From: Phymorhynchus buccinoides
Lineage: Eukaryota > Mollusca > Gastropoda > Neogastropoda > Raphitomidae
DNA: 64,000 nucleotides
Reading direction: 5' to 3'
Assembly: GCA_017654935.2 (NCBI GenBank)
Contig: CM065700.1
Location: 50,789,427-50,853,426 of the forward strand
Shown here one piece after another: positions 34,716 through 46,829 of this stretch (the stretch's first letter is position 1; each line of letters opens with the position of its first letter). The notes under the pieces were generated by a model. The model was not told the DNA's origin, ran no database searches, and saw only the letters and a program-made list of their open reading frames with translations. The position numbers and the translations under genes were made by a program.

Positions 34716-35821
34716 GTGTGACACTTTTTAACATCATATTTTGTTTGCTCTTAGAAAAGAGAGAGAGAGAACACGAACACAATTTTTTATTAAGGGAAAA
34801 TAGATAAGCAACAAAGCTTCTTTTCACTATGCCCTCACAACAAAGGGAAACTAAAGAAAAAGAAAAATATTAATCAAACAGAAAGAAAAGCGAGAAAAGA
34901 AAAAGGAGAAATGTAATTATAAATAAATTCAAACACATAATGTAAATACAAAGCAAATGTGCAACAACATCTATACCTTTATCATAAGCACCAGCAAAAC
35001 ACATTCAGAAACACACTCTCATAGGTTAGTCTACTAGAGACGCTTCAGAATCGTTTTTATTGACATTGACAAGTACAGTCCTTATGTCAAGGGGGATTAC
35101 CAGCCGCATCAGGAATTCATGCAAAAGCGAAAATTAGTAAATTGTCTACTAGATAGAGAGAGAGTGGGGGGGGGGGGGGGGGGGGGATGGATGAGTTAAT
35201 TATGGAATGTGTATACAGTTTGTGTGTGTGTGAGATAATATGTGCCCATGCATATGTGTATGTGTGTTGTTACAATATTACAATCTTGGTTCTATGTATG
35301 CAGTCTAGTCATGGTATTGGCTTTAATAATGCAATGATTTCCTGTTCACAAGTCTATATTCCTTGTATTTTACACTATGGCCTTGTCTTTTCAAGTCATC
35401 TCTGTTTTCCAATTATTCTAGCTCCTCTTTTGTGGACAGTATGTTTTGTTGTTTTTATCTCATTTACAGCTTTTTAAACAACTGTCAATTGATAAGCGAT
35501 TTATTAATTGAGTTATGTAATTTTTTCACATTATTTTGCTGTCTACAGGTCTTATTGGATGCTTTTATTCTGCATTTTTATATATGATTTCACTGTTAAG
35601 TATAATTTGTATGTACCTGAATAATTTGTGTATTTTTCCCCAAATTATTTTGAGGTGCCTTTGTATCGCGCTATATAAACATTCATTGTTATTATCATTA
35701 TTATTAACTTTGACGGGACGGGGGGGGGCTTAATGGTGTGGCATTTTTGTGTTTCTTTTCTCCCTTTCACTCTCTCTGAGTCTCCTGCTCTCTCTCTCTC
35801 CTCTGTGTCTCTCTCTCTCTT
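34716..35821. other. Intron 3: AT-rich sequence, poly-G tract and a LINE-type 3' tail
   Basis: Poly-G at about 35167-35186. The stretch up to 35700 ends in TCGCGCTATATAAACATTC followed by ATT triplets, which resembles LINE 3' tails seen at 1730-1795. No ORF supports a fuller LINE call. Confidence 0.4.
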
Positions 35822-36345
35822 CCACTATGTATTTCTTTCTCTCTCCTGTCATTCCATGTTTGTGGCCAGGTTGAAGCAAGCTGGGCGTGGGGCAGTAGTG
35901 CAGTGCTATGGCACACCCATAGACTCTCTCTTCCACTATGTATTTCTTTCTCTCTCCTGTCATTCCATGTTTGTGGCCAGGTTGAAGCAAGCTGGGCGTG
36001 GGGCAGTAGTGCGGTGCTATGGCACACCCATAGACTCTCTCTTCCACTATGTATTTCTTTCTCTCTCATGTCATTCCATGTTTGTGGCCAGGTTGAAGCA
36101 AGCTGGGCGTGGGGCAGTAGTGCGGTGCTATGGCACACCCATAGACTCTCTCTTCCACTATGTATTTCTTTCTCTCTCCTGTCATTCCATGTTTGTGGCC
36201 AGGTTGAGGCAAGCTGGGCGTGGGGCAGTAGTGCGGTGCTATGGCACACCCATAGACTCTCTCTTCCACTATGTATTTCTTTCTCTCTCATGTCATTCCG
36301 TGTTTGTGGCCAGCTTGAGGCAAGCTGGGCGTGGGGCAGTAGTGC
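35822..36345. repeat. 111-bp repeat, five copies, each with the exon 4 acceptor and exon start
   Basis: CCACTATG recurs at 35822, 35933, 36044, 36155 and 36266. Every unit contains a pyrimidine-rich tract, TGTTTGTGGCCAG acceptor and the first ~50 bases of exon 4 (LKQAGRGAVVRCYG). The unit is 37 codons, which makes a false long ORF through all copies. The last copy continues into the full exon. Confidence 0.95.
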
Positions 36346-36446
36346 GGTGCTATGGCAGCTCAGACCCCAGTCTGCAGTGCCCTGCAACCAACAACCAGAG
36401 CATCCCGCAGCCACAGTTCTGCCCTGACACCTCTGTGTCTGACCCT
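36314..36446 (+). CDS. Secreted-protein gene, exon 4
   Basis: The exon follows the acceptor of the last 111-bp copy. One base closes the codon from exon 3, then LRQAGRGAVVRCYGSSDP and on through CPATNNQ to FCPDTSVSDP. There are three cysteines in about 25 residues. The 3' end is uncertain: a weak donor CCT/GTGTAA (36447) gives the phase needed for exon 5, while the stronger TGT/GTAAGA two bases later does not. Four upstream copies offer alternative acceptors for the same start. Confidence 0.65.
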
Positions 36447-36466
36447 GTGTAAGATAGTGTGTATGT

Positions 36467-36916
36467 GTGTGTGTGTGTAAAACAAATTTACAAATGAATA
36501 CATCAGTTCAATGGCAAAAGATCCTCGCGTCATGGTATCCATATCGCGGTACGCACGCAGTTGACGTGAATCACGCTCGTCACCACAGTCTGTGTCATCT
36601 TCATCTCGTGTGGCCACTTCTTGCTGTGTTGACATTGATGAACTTAGCTGTACTGCACCACACTCCCTCCCCTTCCCACTCATGTCTGGTTCGCTTTCAC
36701 CGTCAGTATTGCAGACAGTATCAACTTCTCCCGCACCTAGGCCTAAGTCCTTCTCACAAACCAGTGTGACTGCCTCTTTGCTTATTTCGTTCTGACACAT
36801 GTCACTCTGTTGAGCTTCACTGCTGTGTGCAGCGCGTGGAGAGGAAAGGGAGACAACCTCTAAATTTTGACACTTCTCAGAAATACGCCCTGTTGGATTC
36901 CAAACAAGGGGAGATA

Positions 36917-36949
<33 letters not shown>
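36467..36949 (-). CDS. Unexplained non-repetitive open frame in intron 4
   Basis: About 160 codons are open on the minus strand in non-repetitive sequence. The frame starts upstream inside the (GA)n tract at 36921. It is acidic and Ser/Glu-rich (ISKEAVTLVCEKDLG, SESEP-like and ATRDEDDTDCGDERDS). No start codon, splice pair or family is recognised. It could be an exon of another gene or a fragment of a mobile element's ORF. Confidence 0.3.
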
Positions 36950-36954
<5 letters not shown>

Positions 36955-36955
36955 T
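36921..36955. repeat. (GA)n microsatellite
   Basis: About 16 GA dinucleotides. Confidence 0.9.
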
Positions 36956-37199
36956 GACACACCAAGTACCAGACCAGAAACATGTAGATGAAAAGTTTTA
37001 TTTTCTGAAATTGAAAGCCTTGTGTTGTCTTGCTCTCAGTATAGTTTGTTTTATACATTTGTTAACCATGATAACACCCTGGGTATTTGATCCTGTGTTA
37101 GGCTGTGTACACATTTACCAAAACATCCACACGGAAACCCATCCACAATTTGCATAAAAAGATTAACAGTAAGTAAGAAATAATCAGATGGGATTTGCG

Positions 37200-39650
37200 G
37201 ATGGGTTTGATGAGTAATGTGCACACTCCTTCATCTTTTTTAGTTCTAGATATTGTTGATGGGCTTCACGAGTCATGTGCACACTCCTTCATAGTTCTTA
37301 GTTCTAGATATTGTTGTTGATGGGCTTCACGAGTCATGTGCACACTCCTGCATAGTTCTAGATATTGTTGTTGATGGGCTTCACGAGTCATGTGCACACT
37401 CCTTAGTTCTAGATATTGTTGTTGATGGGCTTCACGAGTCATGTGCACACTCCTTCATAGTTCTTAGTTCTAGATATTGTTGTTGATGGGCTTCACGAGT
37501 CATGTGCACACTCCTTCATAGTTCTTAGTTCTATATATTGTTGTTGATGGGCTTCACGAGTCATGTGCACACTCCTTCATAGTTCTTAGTTCTAGATATT
37601 GTTGTTGATGGGCTTCACGAGTCATGTGCACACTCCTTCATAGTTCTTAGTTCTAGATATTGTTGTTGATGGGCTTCACGAGTCATGTGCACACTCCTTC
37701 ATGTTTCTTAGTTCTAGATATTGTTGTTGATGGGCTTCACGAGTCATGTGCACACTCCTTCATGTTTCTTAGTTCTAGATATTGTTGTTGATGGGCTTCA
37801 CGAGTCATGTGCACACTCCTTCATAGTTCTTAATATTGTTGTTGATGGGTTTGACAAGTCATGTGCACACTCCTTCTTAGTTCTAGATATTGTTGTTGAT
37901 GGGCTTCACGAGTCATGTGCACACTCCTTCATAGTTCTTAGTTCTAGATTGTTGTTGATGGGCTTCACGAGTCATGTGCACACTCCTTCATAGTTCTTAG
38001 TTCTAGATATTGTTGTTGATGGGCTTCACCAGTAATGTGCACACTCCTTCATAGTTCTTAGTTCTAGATATTGTTGTTGATGGGCTTCACGAGTCATGTG
38101 CACACTCCTTCATAGTTCTTAGTTCTAGATATTGTTGTTGATGGGCTTCACGAGTCATGTGCACACTCCTTCATAGTTCTTAGTTCTAGATATTGTTGTT
38201 GATGGGCTTCACAAGTCATGTGCACACTCCTTCATAGTTCTTAGTTCTAGATATTGTTGTTGATGGGCTTCACGAGTCATGTGCACACTCCTTCATAGTT
38301 CTTAGTTCTAGATATTGTTGTTGATGGGCTTCACGAGTCATGTGCACACTCCTTCATAGTTCTTAGTTCTAGATATTGTTGTTGATGGGCTTCATGAGTC
38401 ATGTGCACACTCCTTCATAGTTCTAGATATTGTTGTTGATGGGCTTCATGAGTCATGTGCACACTCCTTCATAGTTCTTAGTTCTAGATATTGTTGTTGA
38501 TGGGCTTCACGAGTCATGTGCACACTCCTTCATAGTTCTTAGTTCTAGATATTGTTGTTGATGGGCTTCACGAGTCATGTGCATACTCCTTCATGTTTCT
38601 TAGTTCTAGATATTGTTGTTGATGGGCTTCATGAGTCATGTGCACACTCCTTCATAGTTCTTAGTTCTAGATATTGTTGTTGATGGGCTTCACGAGTCAT
38701 GTGCACACTCCTTCATAGTTCTTAGTTCTAGATATTGTTGTTGATGGGCTTCACGAGTCATGTGCACACTCCTTCATAGTTCTTAGTTCTAGATATTGTT
38801 GTTGATGGGCTTCATGAGTCATGTGCACACTCCTTCATAGTTCTTAGTTCTAGATATTGTTGTTGATGGGCTTCACGAGTCATGTGCACACTCCTTCATG
38901 TTTCTTAGTTCTAGATATTGTTGTTGATGGGCTTCACGAGTCATGTGCACACTCCTTCATAGTTCTTAGTTCTAGATATTGTTGTTGATGGGCTTCACGA
39001 GTCATGTGCACACTCCTTCATAGTTCTTAGTTCTAGATATTGTTGATGGGCTTCACGAGTCATGTGCACACTCCTTCATAGTTCTTAGTTCTAGATATTG
39101 TTGATGGGCTTCACGAGTCATGTGCATACTCCTTCATGTTTCTTAGTTCTAGATATTGTTGTTGATGGGCTTCATGAGTCATGTGCACACTCCTTCATAG
39201 TTCTTAGTTATAGATATTGTTGTTGATGGGCTTCACGAGTCATGTGCACACTCCTTCATGTTTCTTAGTTCTAGATATTGTTGTTGATGGGCTTCACGAG
39301 TCATGTGCACACTCCTTCATGTTTCTTAGTTCTAGATATTGTTGTTGATGGGCTTCACGAGTCATGTGCACACTCCTTCATAGTTCTTAGTTCTAGATAT
39401 TGTTGTTGATGGGCTTCACGAGTCATGTGCACACTCCTTCATAGTTCTTAGTTCTAGATATTGTTGTTGATGGGCTTCACGAGTCATGTGCACACTCCTT
39501 CATAGTTCTTAGTTCTAGATATTGTTGTTGATGGGCTTCACGAGTCATGTGCACACTCCTTCATGTTTCTTAGTTCTAGATATTGTTGTTGATGGGCTTC
39601 ACGAGTCATGTGCACACTCCTGCATAGTTCTTAGTTCTAGACTGTTGTTG
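37200..39650. repeat. 61-bp minisatellite, about 40 copies
   Basis: Unit built on TTGATGGGCTTCACGAGTCA and TGTGCACACTCC. Length varies from about 47 to 61 through loss of the CATAGTTCTTAG part or a GTT. The first copies (from about 37180) are the most divergent. Lies in intron 4. Confidence 0.95.
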
Positions 39651-39759
39651 GTGCAGATTCTGGGTGTGTTTCCCTGTGGAAGTTTTGGTCAATGTGCACA
39701 GAGCCTTAGGGCGCTACTTGTACATCTCTATTTTATCAAGACACTTCGACAGACAATCA

Positions 39760-39806
39760 GTCATAGCATAGCATAGCATAGCATAGCATAGCATAGCATA
39801 GCATAA
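39760..39806. repeat. (TAGCA)n pentanucleotide microsatellite
   Basis: About nine copies of the five-base unit. Confidence 0.95.
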
Positions 39807-39899
39807 ATGGCACTATAGGCTATTTGGTTTAGCCTTTTGCCCTCTAAATATGTTTTTGATTTTTGTTAGGTTTGGCTTCATTCACTGATGACTACTAAG

Positions 39900-41430
39900 G
39901 CATCTGTATTTAATTTTTTATTCATTTTTTTATTTTTAATCTGTATATTAACTGAATACATTTTGGTTTTGGACAAACTTGTCTATGATATTTTTGAATG
40001 AATTTTAATGACTTTGCATTAACTGCTTCACCAGGAAGGTTATTGCATGTATTTATTACTCAGATCAAAAGTTATAATGATTAAAAAAGTGTTGTGCTAG
40101 TCTGGTGTTGGTATCTTTTTTGTATAGTTTGAAATTATGGCCACAGGTTCTATCATCCTCACAAAGAGTTAGTAGGCTGTTAGTAGTAGAATAATCGTAT
40201 AAATGGTGACATATCTTATAAACTTCAATCATATCACCCCTGAGCCTTCTATGCTCTAGGCTAGGTATCCATAGATAAATAAGCCTGTCCTCATAGGTCA
40301 TATCATTTGTACCAACAATCTTTTTTGTAAACCTACTCTGAACTCCCTCTAGCATATCTTTGTGTTTTCTCAAATGTGGACACCATACTAATATAAGTCT
40401 CACCAAAGTCTTAAATAAAGGAATCATTATAACTTTTGATTTGTTAGTAATAGTGCTAACATATAAGTAACAAGCAGACCGGACATCCTGTTGGCTTTTA
40501 ATACAATATTTTTGATGTGAAGCTCGAAAGTCAAGCCCGGGTCCACAAACACCCCAAGATTTGTATCAACATCTGTAGGTTCCAGCACCCGTTTATCTTC
40601 ATTATTTTTCATATAATATGTATGCTTGGGATTATTCTTACCGAGGTGCATAACCTTACACTTTTGACTATTAAATTTCATGAGCCAAGTATCAGTCCAT
40701 GAAACTAAGTTGTCAATGCACGTTTGAACTCTGTTTTTTATTCATCATCGTTTTCCACGTTATTGTATGCCTTAGTGTCATCAGCAAAGATCTTCATATT
40801 ACAGTCTACATAAGTTGGTAAATCATTTATAAAGTACAGGAATAAAATGAGACCCAGGACACTACCCTGTGGGACCCCATTAGTGACATCTATCTTTTTG
40901 GAGCTAGATCCATTTGTAGTTACATATTGTGTGCGCTCACTCAAGAAATCTTTGATCCATTCCAACAGTCTTCCTCCTTCTCCATAACCCGCTAGCTTCA
41001 AAATAAGTCTGGAATGTGAAACCGTATCGAACGCTCTCTGAAAATCTAGGTAAACGGCATCCACCAGCTTACCTTCCTCCAGGGAGCCAATCCAATCTTC
41101 CTAAGGTGACTAATAGTTGTGTAACAAGATTATCCCCGGGTCAAACCAAATTGGTCTTTGGATAAAATATCATTCTCAATTAAATGATCACACAGCTTGT
41201 CACAGATAAAACCTTCAAAAAGCTTACAAACGATGGAGGTAAGGCTCACTGGGCGGTAGTTCCCAGGACTACTCATCACCCTTTTTAAATGTTGGTGTAA
41301 CTTGAGCTACTTTCCAGCGAGCAGGTAATTTGCCTACTAGTACAGATTTACAGATTGTCATGGACGATGATGAACCTTGATTCTGTTTCAGCACCATTAC
41401 ACTGACTCCATCCCCTGTGGCCAGTGTCTG
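39900..41430 (-). mobile_element. LINE fragment with reverse-transcriptase palm, broken by stops and frameshifts
   Basis: Minus-strand pieces in order: LPARWKVAQVTPTFKKGDE, NYRPVSLTSIVCKLFEGF, AVYLDFQRAFDTVSHSRL, TNGVPQGSVLG, then the catalytic FADDTKAY, then KCKVMHLGK and a C-terminal AVNAKSLK-like tail. The order is that of a LINE reverse transcriptase, and FADD carries the catalytic Asp pair. Several stops and shifts (near 41100, 41270, 40737, 40427) make it dead. It is cut at its 5' side at about 41430, immediately before the exon 5 array. The clade (CR1/jockey-like) is not certain. Confidence 0.85.
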
Positions 41431-41434
41431 CCAG

Positions 41435-41502
41435 CGTGTCATAGTGCCTCCACGATTTACCTCTGCTCTCACTGTGACTGGCACCTTCACTGTACACCTC
41501 AG
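41435..41502 (+). CDS. Secreted-protein gene, exon 5 (copy 1 of an exon array)
   Basis: 68 bases between a CTGCCAG acceptor and a CAG/GTAATG donor, reading RVIVPPRFTSALTVTGTFTV then HL and AG. The AG joins the T that opens exon 6 (Ser), giving TVHLSEAV, so the frame at the 3' side is clear. The 5' side requires a phase 0 end of exon 4. Because 68 is not a multiple of three, using one copy keeps the frame and using two breaks it. Which copy is used cannot be told; copies after about 42240 carry an in-frame TGA upstream of FTV. Confidence 0.55.
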
Positions 41503-41608
41503 GTAATGTCTGTCTGTCTGTCTGTCTGTCTGCCAGCATGTCATAGTGCCTCCACGATTTACCTCTGCTCTCACTGTGACTGGCACCTTCACTGTACACC
41601 TCAGGTAA

Positions 41609-41641
<33 letters not shown>

Positions 41642-41718
41642 GCCAGCATGTCATAGTGCCTCCACGATTTACCTCTGCTCTCACTGTGACTGGCACCTTC
41701 ACTGTGCACCTCAGGTAA

Positions 41719-41751
<33 letters not shown>

Positions 41752-41824
41752 GCGTGTCATAGTGCCTCCACGATTTACCTCTGCTCTCACTGTGACTGGC
41801 ACCTTCACTGTACACCTCAGGTAA

Positions 41825-41857
<33 letters not shown>

Positions 41858-42644
41858 GCCAGCATGTCATAGTGCCTCCGCGATTTACCTCTGCTCTCAC
41901 TGTGACTGGCACCTTCACTGTACACCTCAGGTAATGTCTGTCTGTCTGTCTGTCTGTCTGCCAGCATGTCATAGTGCCTCCGCGATTTACCTCTGCTCTC
42001 ACTGTGACTGGCACCTTCACTGTACACCTCAGGTAATGTCTGTCTGTCTGTCTGTCTGTCTGTCTGCCAGCGTGTCATAGTGCCTCCACGATTTACTGTA
42101 GCTCTCACTGTGACTGACACTTTCACTGTACACCTCAGGTAATGTCTGTCTGTCTGTCTGTCTGTGTGTCATAGTGCCTCCACGATTTACCTCCGCTCTC
42201 ACTGCAACAGGCACATTCTCTGTACACCTCAGGTAATGTCTGTAGGTCTGCGTGTCAGTATGTCTCCCTGATTCACTGTAGCTCCCACTGCAACAGGCAC
42301 CTTCATTGTACACCTCTATTAATGTCTGTTTGTCTGCCTGTCTGTCTGTCTGCATGTCAGTATGTCTCCCTGATTCACTGTACACCTCAGGTAATGTCTG
42401 TCTGTCTGTCTGCATGTCAGTATGTCTCCCTGATTCACTGCAGCTCCCACTACAACAGGCACCTTCACTGTACACCTCAGGTAATCTCTGTCTGTCAGTA
42501 TGTCTCCCTGATTCACTGTAGCTCCCACTGCAACAAGCACCTTCACTGTACACCTCAGGTAATCTCTGTCTGTCTGTGTGTCAGTATGTCTCCCTGATTC
42601 ACTGTAGCTCCCACTGCAACAAGCACCTTCACTGTACACCTCAG
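41435..42644. repeat. Tandem array of about 13 copies of exon 5 with splice sites and (TCTG)n spacers
   Basis: About seven copies have the full 68-base exon preceded by (TCTG)n and CTGCCAG or TGCGTG, and followed by GGTAATG. Later copies (from about 42140) are diverged, with GTGTCAGTATGTCTCCC in place of the exon start. The last copy ends in a stronger GGTAAGA donor. The (TCTG)n runs differ in length between copies. Confidence 0.9.
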
Positions 42645-42817
42645 GTAAGAAAGCCATGATGAGCATGGGATCTAATTGCCGTGATCTAATTAATTGTCCT
42701 GTGCAGTTTGCTGCTTTTGTGACATGTCAAAAGTCACATCATTAGTGTAAGAAATCACCCCAACAACACCCATTTTGATTAAATCAAATGTGTGTGTGTG
42801 TGTGTTGCTTATTGCAG

Positions 42818-42912
42818 TGAGGCAGTGAGAGAGCAGAGTGTTGAGGTGACGTGTGACCAGGTAGACCCCAGCACCTTGCACTACTGTCAGGGAGGTTCTT
42901 GCTGCACGCCCA
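42818..42912 (+). CDS. Secreted-protein gene, exon 6
   Basis: A (GT)n tract and TTGCTTATTGCAG acceptor precede 95 bases (1 + 31 codons + 1) reading EAVREQSVEVTCDQVDP and then CQGGSCCTP, with a perfect CCA/GTGAGT donor. Four cysteines in about 25 residues, including CQGGSCC, suggest a disulphide-bonded fold. The phase agrees with exons 5 and 7. Confidence 0.8.
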
Positions 42913-43338
42913 GTGAGTACACTGTCTTCAACAGTTTTCTCATCATATAATAATACTCGTTTCTAGACTAGAACTAGTAGAAGACAGAGAAGCATTACGC
43001 CCAGTGAGTACACTGTCTTCACCAGTTTTCTCATGATATAATAATACTCGTTTCTAGACCAGAAGACAGAGAAGCATGACGTCCAGTGGGTACACTGTCT
43101 TCACCAGTTTTCTCAAATACTCGTTTCTAGACCAGAAGGCAGAGAAGCGTGACACCCAGTGGGTGAACACTGTCTTCACCAAGGATTGCGGACAATGGAT
43201 TTAAATTCCATGTATTCGTTTCCTCCCAGACCAGAAGTAAAGAGAAGCAGTGACACCCAGTGGGTGAACCCACTATCTTTTGACGTGAAGGATTGCGGAC
43301 AATGGATTTAAATTCCATGTATTTCGGTGTTCCTCCCA
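42905..43338. repeat. Degenerate ~82-120-bp repeat of the exon 6 end and donor, 4-5 copies
   Basis: CGCCCAGTGAGTACACTGTC, the last exon 6 bases and its donor, recurs at about 43000, 43083, 43157 and 43255 in increasingly altered form (CCAGTGGGT replaces CCAGTGAGT in later copies). Confidence 0.85.
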
Positions 43339-46297
43339 GACCTGTGTAAATGGAACCTGATTGCAGTTAGGGAAGTTAGAGGTATTGGAAGGAGAGGGCT
43401 AAGTTCCACTGTCCACTACAGACCTGTGTAAATGGAACCTGATTGCAGTTAGGGAAGTTAGAGGTATTGGAAGGAGAGGGCTAAGTTCCACTGTCCACTA
43501 CAGACCTGTGTAAATGGAACCTGATTGCAGTTAGGGAAGTTAGAGGTATTGGAAGGAGAGGGCTAAGTTCCACTGTCCACTACAGACCTGTGTAAATGGA
43601 ACCTGATTGCAGTTGGGGAAGTTAGAGGTATTGGAAGGAGAGGGCTAAGTTCCACTGTCCACTACAGACCTGTGTAAATGGAACCTGATTGCAGTTAGGG
43701 AAGTTAGAGGTATTGGAAGGAGAGGGCTAAGTTCCACTGTCCACTACAGACCTGTGTAAATGCGAACCTGATTGCAGTTGGGGAAGTTAGAGGTATTGGA
43801 AGGAGAGGGCTAAGTTCCACTGTCCACTACAGACCTGTGTAAATGGAACCTGATTGCAGTTAGGGAAGTTAGAGGTATTGGAAGGAGAGGGCTAAGTTCC
43901 ACTGTCCACTACAGACCTGTGTAAATGGAACCTGATTGCAGTTAGGGAAGTTAGAGGTATTGGAAGGAGAGGGCTAAGTTCCACTGTCCACTACAGACCT
44001 GTGTAAATGGAACCTGATTGCAGTTAGGGAAGTTAGAGGTATTGGAAGGAGAGGGCTAAGTTCCACTGTCCACTACAGACCTGTGTAAATGGAACCTGAT
44101 TGCAGTTAGGGAAGTTAGAGGTATTGGAAGGAGAGGGCTAAGTTCCACTGTCCACTACAGACCTGTGTAAATGGAACCTGATTGCAGTTAGGGAAGTTAG
44201 AGGTATTGGAAGGAGAGGGCTAAGTTCCACTGTCCACTACAGACCTGTGTAAATGCGAACCTGATTGCAGTTAGGGAAGTTAGAGGTATTGGAAGGAGAG
44301 GGCTAAGTTCCACTGTCCACTACAGACCTGTGTAAATGGAACCTGACTGCAGTTGGGGAAGTTAGAGGTATTGGAAGGAGAGGGCTAAGTTCCACTGTCC
44401 ACTACAGACCTGTGTAAATGGAACCTGATTGCAGTTGGGGAAGTTAGAGGTATTGGAAGGAGAGGGCTAAGTTCCACTGTCCACTACAGACCTGTGTAAA
44501 TGGAACCTGATTGCAGTTGGGGAAGTTAGAGGTATTGGAAGGAGAGGGCTAAGTTCCACTGTCCACTACAGACCTGTGTAAATGGAACCTGATTGCAGTT
44601 GGGGAAGTTAGAGGTATTGGAAGGAGAGGGCTAAGTTCCACTGTCCACTACAGACCTGTGTAAATGGAACCTGATTGCAGTTGGGGAAGTTAGAGGTATT
44701 GGAAGGAGAGGGCTAAGTTCCACTGTCCACTACAGACCTGTGTAAATGGAACCTGACTGCAGTTGGGGAAGTTAGAGGTATTGGAAGGAGAGGGCTAAGT
44801 TCCACTGTCCACTACAGACCTGTGTAAATGGAACCTGATTGCAGTTGGGGAAGTTAGAGGTATTGGAAGGAGAGGGCTAAGTTCCACTGTCCACTACAGA
44901 CCTGTGTAAATGGAACCTGATTGCAGTTAGGGAAGTTAGAGGTATTGGAAGGAGAGGGCTAAGTTCCACTGTCCACTACAGACCTGTGTAAATGCGAACC
45001 TGATTGCAGTTAGGGAAGTTAGAGGTATTGGAAGGAGAGGGCTAAGTTCCACTGTCCACTACAGACCTGTGTAAATGCGAACCTGATTGCAGTTAGGGAA
45101 GTTAGAGGTATTGGAAGGAGAGGGCTAAGTTCCACTGTCCACTACAGACCTGTGTAAATGGAACCTGATTGCAGTTGGGGAAGTTAGAGGTATTGGAAGG
45201 AGAGGGCTAAGTTCCACTGTCCACTACAGACCTGTGTAAATGGAACCTGATTGCAGTTAGGGAAGTTAGAGGTATTGGAAGGAGAGGGCTAAGTTCCACT
45301 GTCCACTACAGACCTGTGTAAATGGAACCTGATTGCAGTTAGGGAAGTTAGAGGTATTGGAAGGAGAGGGCTAAGTTCCACTGTCCACTACAGACCTGTG
45401 TAAATGCGAACCTGATTGCAGTTAGGGAAGTTAGAGGTATTGGAAGGAGAGGGCTAAGTTCCACTGTCCACTACAGACCTGTGTAAATGGAACCTGACTG
45501 CAGTTGGGGAAGTTAGAGGTATTGGAAGGAGAGGGCTAAGTTCCACTGTCCACTACAGACCTGTGTAAAATGGAACCTGATTGCAGTTAGGGAAGTTAGA
45601 GGTATTGGAAGGAGAGGGCTAAGTTCCACTGTCCACTACAGACCTGTGTAAATGGAACCTGATTGCAGTTGGGGAAGTTAGAGGTATTGGAAGGAGAGGG
45701 CTAAGTTCCACTGTCCACTACAGACCTGTGTAAATGGAACCTGATTGCAGTTGGGGAAGTTAGAGGTATTGGAAGGAGAGGGCTAAGTTCCACTGTCCAC
45801 TACAGACCTGTGTAAATGGAACCTGATTGCAGTTGGGGAAGTTAGAGGTATTGGAAGGAGAGGGCTAAGTTCCACTGTCCACTACAGACCTGTGTAAATG
45901 GAACCTGACTGCAGTTGGGGAAGTTAGAGGTATTGGAAGGAGAGGGCTAAGTTCCACTGTCCACTACAGACCTGTGTAAATGGAACCTGATTGCAGTTGG
46001 GGAAGTTAGAGGTATTGGAAGGAGAGGGCTAAGTTCCACTGTCCACTACAGACCTGTGTAAATGGAACCTGATTGCAGTTGGGGAAGTTAGAGGTATTGG
46101 AAGGAGAGGGCTAAGTTCCACTGTCCACTACAGACCTGTGTAAATGGAACCTGATTGCAGTTAGGGAAGTTAGAGGTATTGGAAGGAGAGGGCTAAGTTC
46201 CACTGTCCACTACAGACCTGTGTAAATGGAACCTGATTGCAGTTGGGGAAGTTAGAGGTATTGGAAGGAGAGGGCTAAGTTCCACTGTCCACTACAG
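43339..46297. repeat. 82-bp minisatellite, about 36 copies
   Basis: The unit repeats at exactly 82 bases (GACCTGTG at 43339, 43421 and so on), with variants GTTAGGG/GTTGGGG, CTGATTGC/CTGACTGC and an extra C in AAATGCGAACC. It lies in intron 6. No reading frame stays open. Confidence 0.97.
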
Positions 46298-46497
46298 AGC
46301 CCCAGACACAGTCCATTTTAAGTCAATATACCCTAGCACCAACAGGCTGTGGGACCTCCCTTTCATAGCATCTGGGTGGCATGCTGGTTGTTTAATGTCA
46401 CATTCCAGGACTTAAAAAACCCAATCACAAACAGTTTGATGAAAGATAATGAATGGACCCAGTCCCTTGTCTTGTCACATTGTTATCTGTTTTTCAG

Positions 46498-46553
46498 ATC
46501 ATAACGTCAGTGTGACTCCTGCTAATGTAACCCTAGGGGGCACAACAGCAACG
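46498..46553 (+). CDS. Secreted-protein gene, exon 7
   Basis: A CTGTTTTTCAG acceptor precedes 56 bases reading (N)HNVSVTPANVTLGGTTAT, followed by a GTGAGT donor. The first two bases complete the codon opened by exon 6 (Asn). NVS and NVT are possible N-glycosylation sequons. The phase 0 end fits exon 8. The VxVTPxxVTLGGTxT pattern resembles the first strands of Ig-like or similar beta-sandwich domains. Confidence 0.78.
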
Positions 46554-46829
46554 GTGAGTTCTCTTCCCCATCTCATTTCTCCTTCTTCTTTAAAATGTGT
46601 GGCGTGAGGCCCCCTCTCCCTTTTCCTCTCTTCTGTTTGTGTGTGTGTCAATTTTGTACTTTGTACATGCAGTGTGTGTGTGTACGTGCAACAATATTTC
46701 CATCTATCTGTGTGTGTATATGTGCAACAATATTTCCATCTATGTGCATTTGCGCACATGTGTGTGTGTGCTTGTGTTTAACATATTTTTGACGTTCATT
46801 TGTTTCTATTGATGGTTTATTAATTTATT

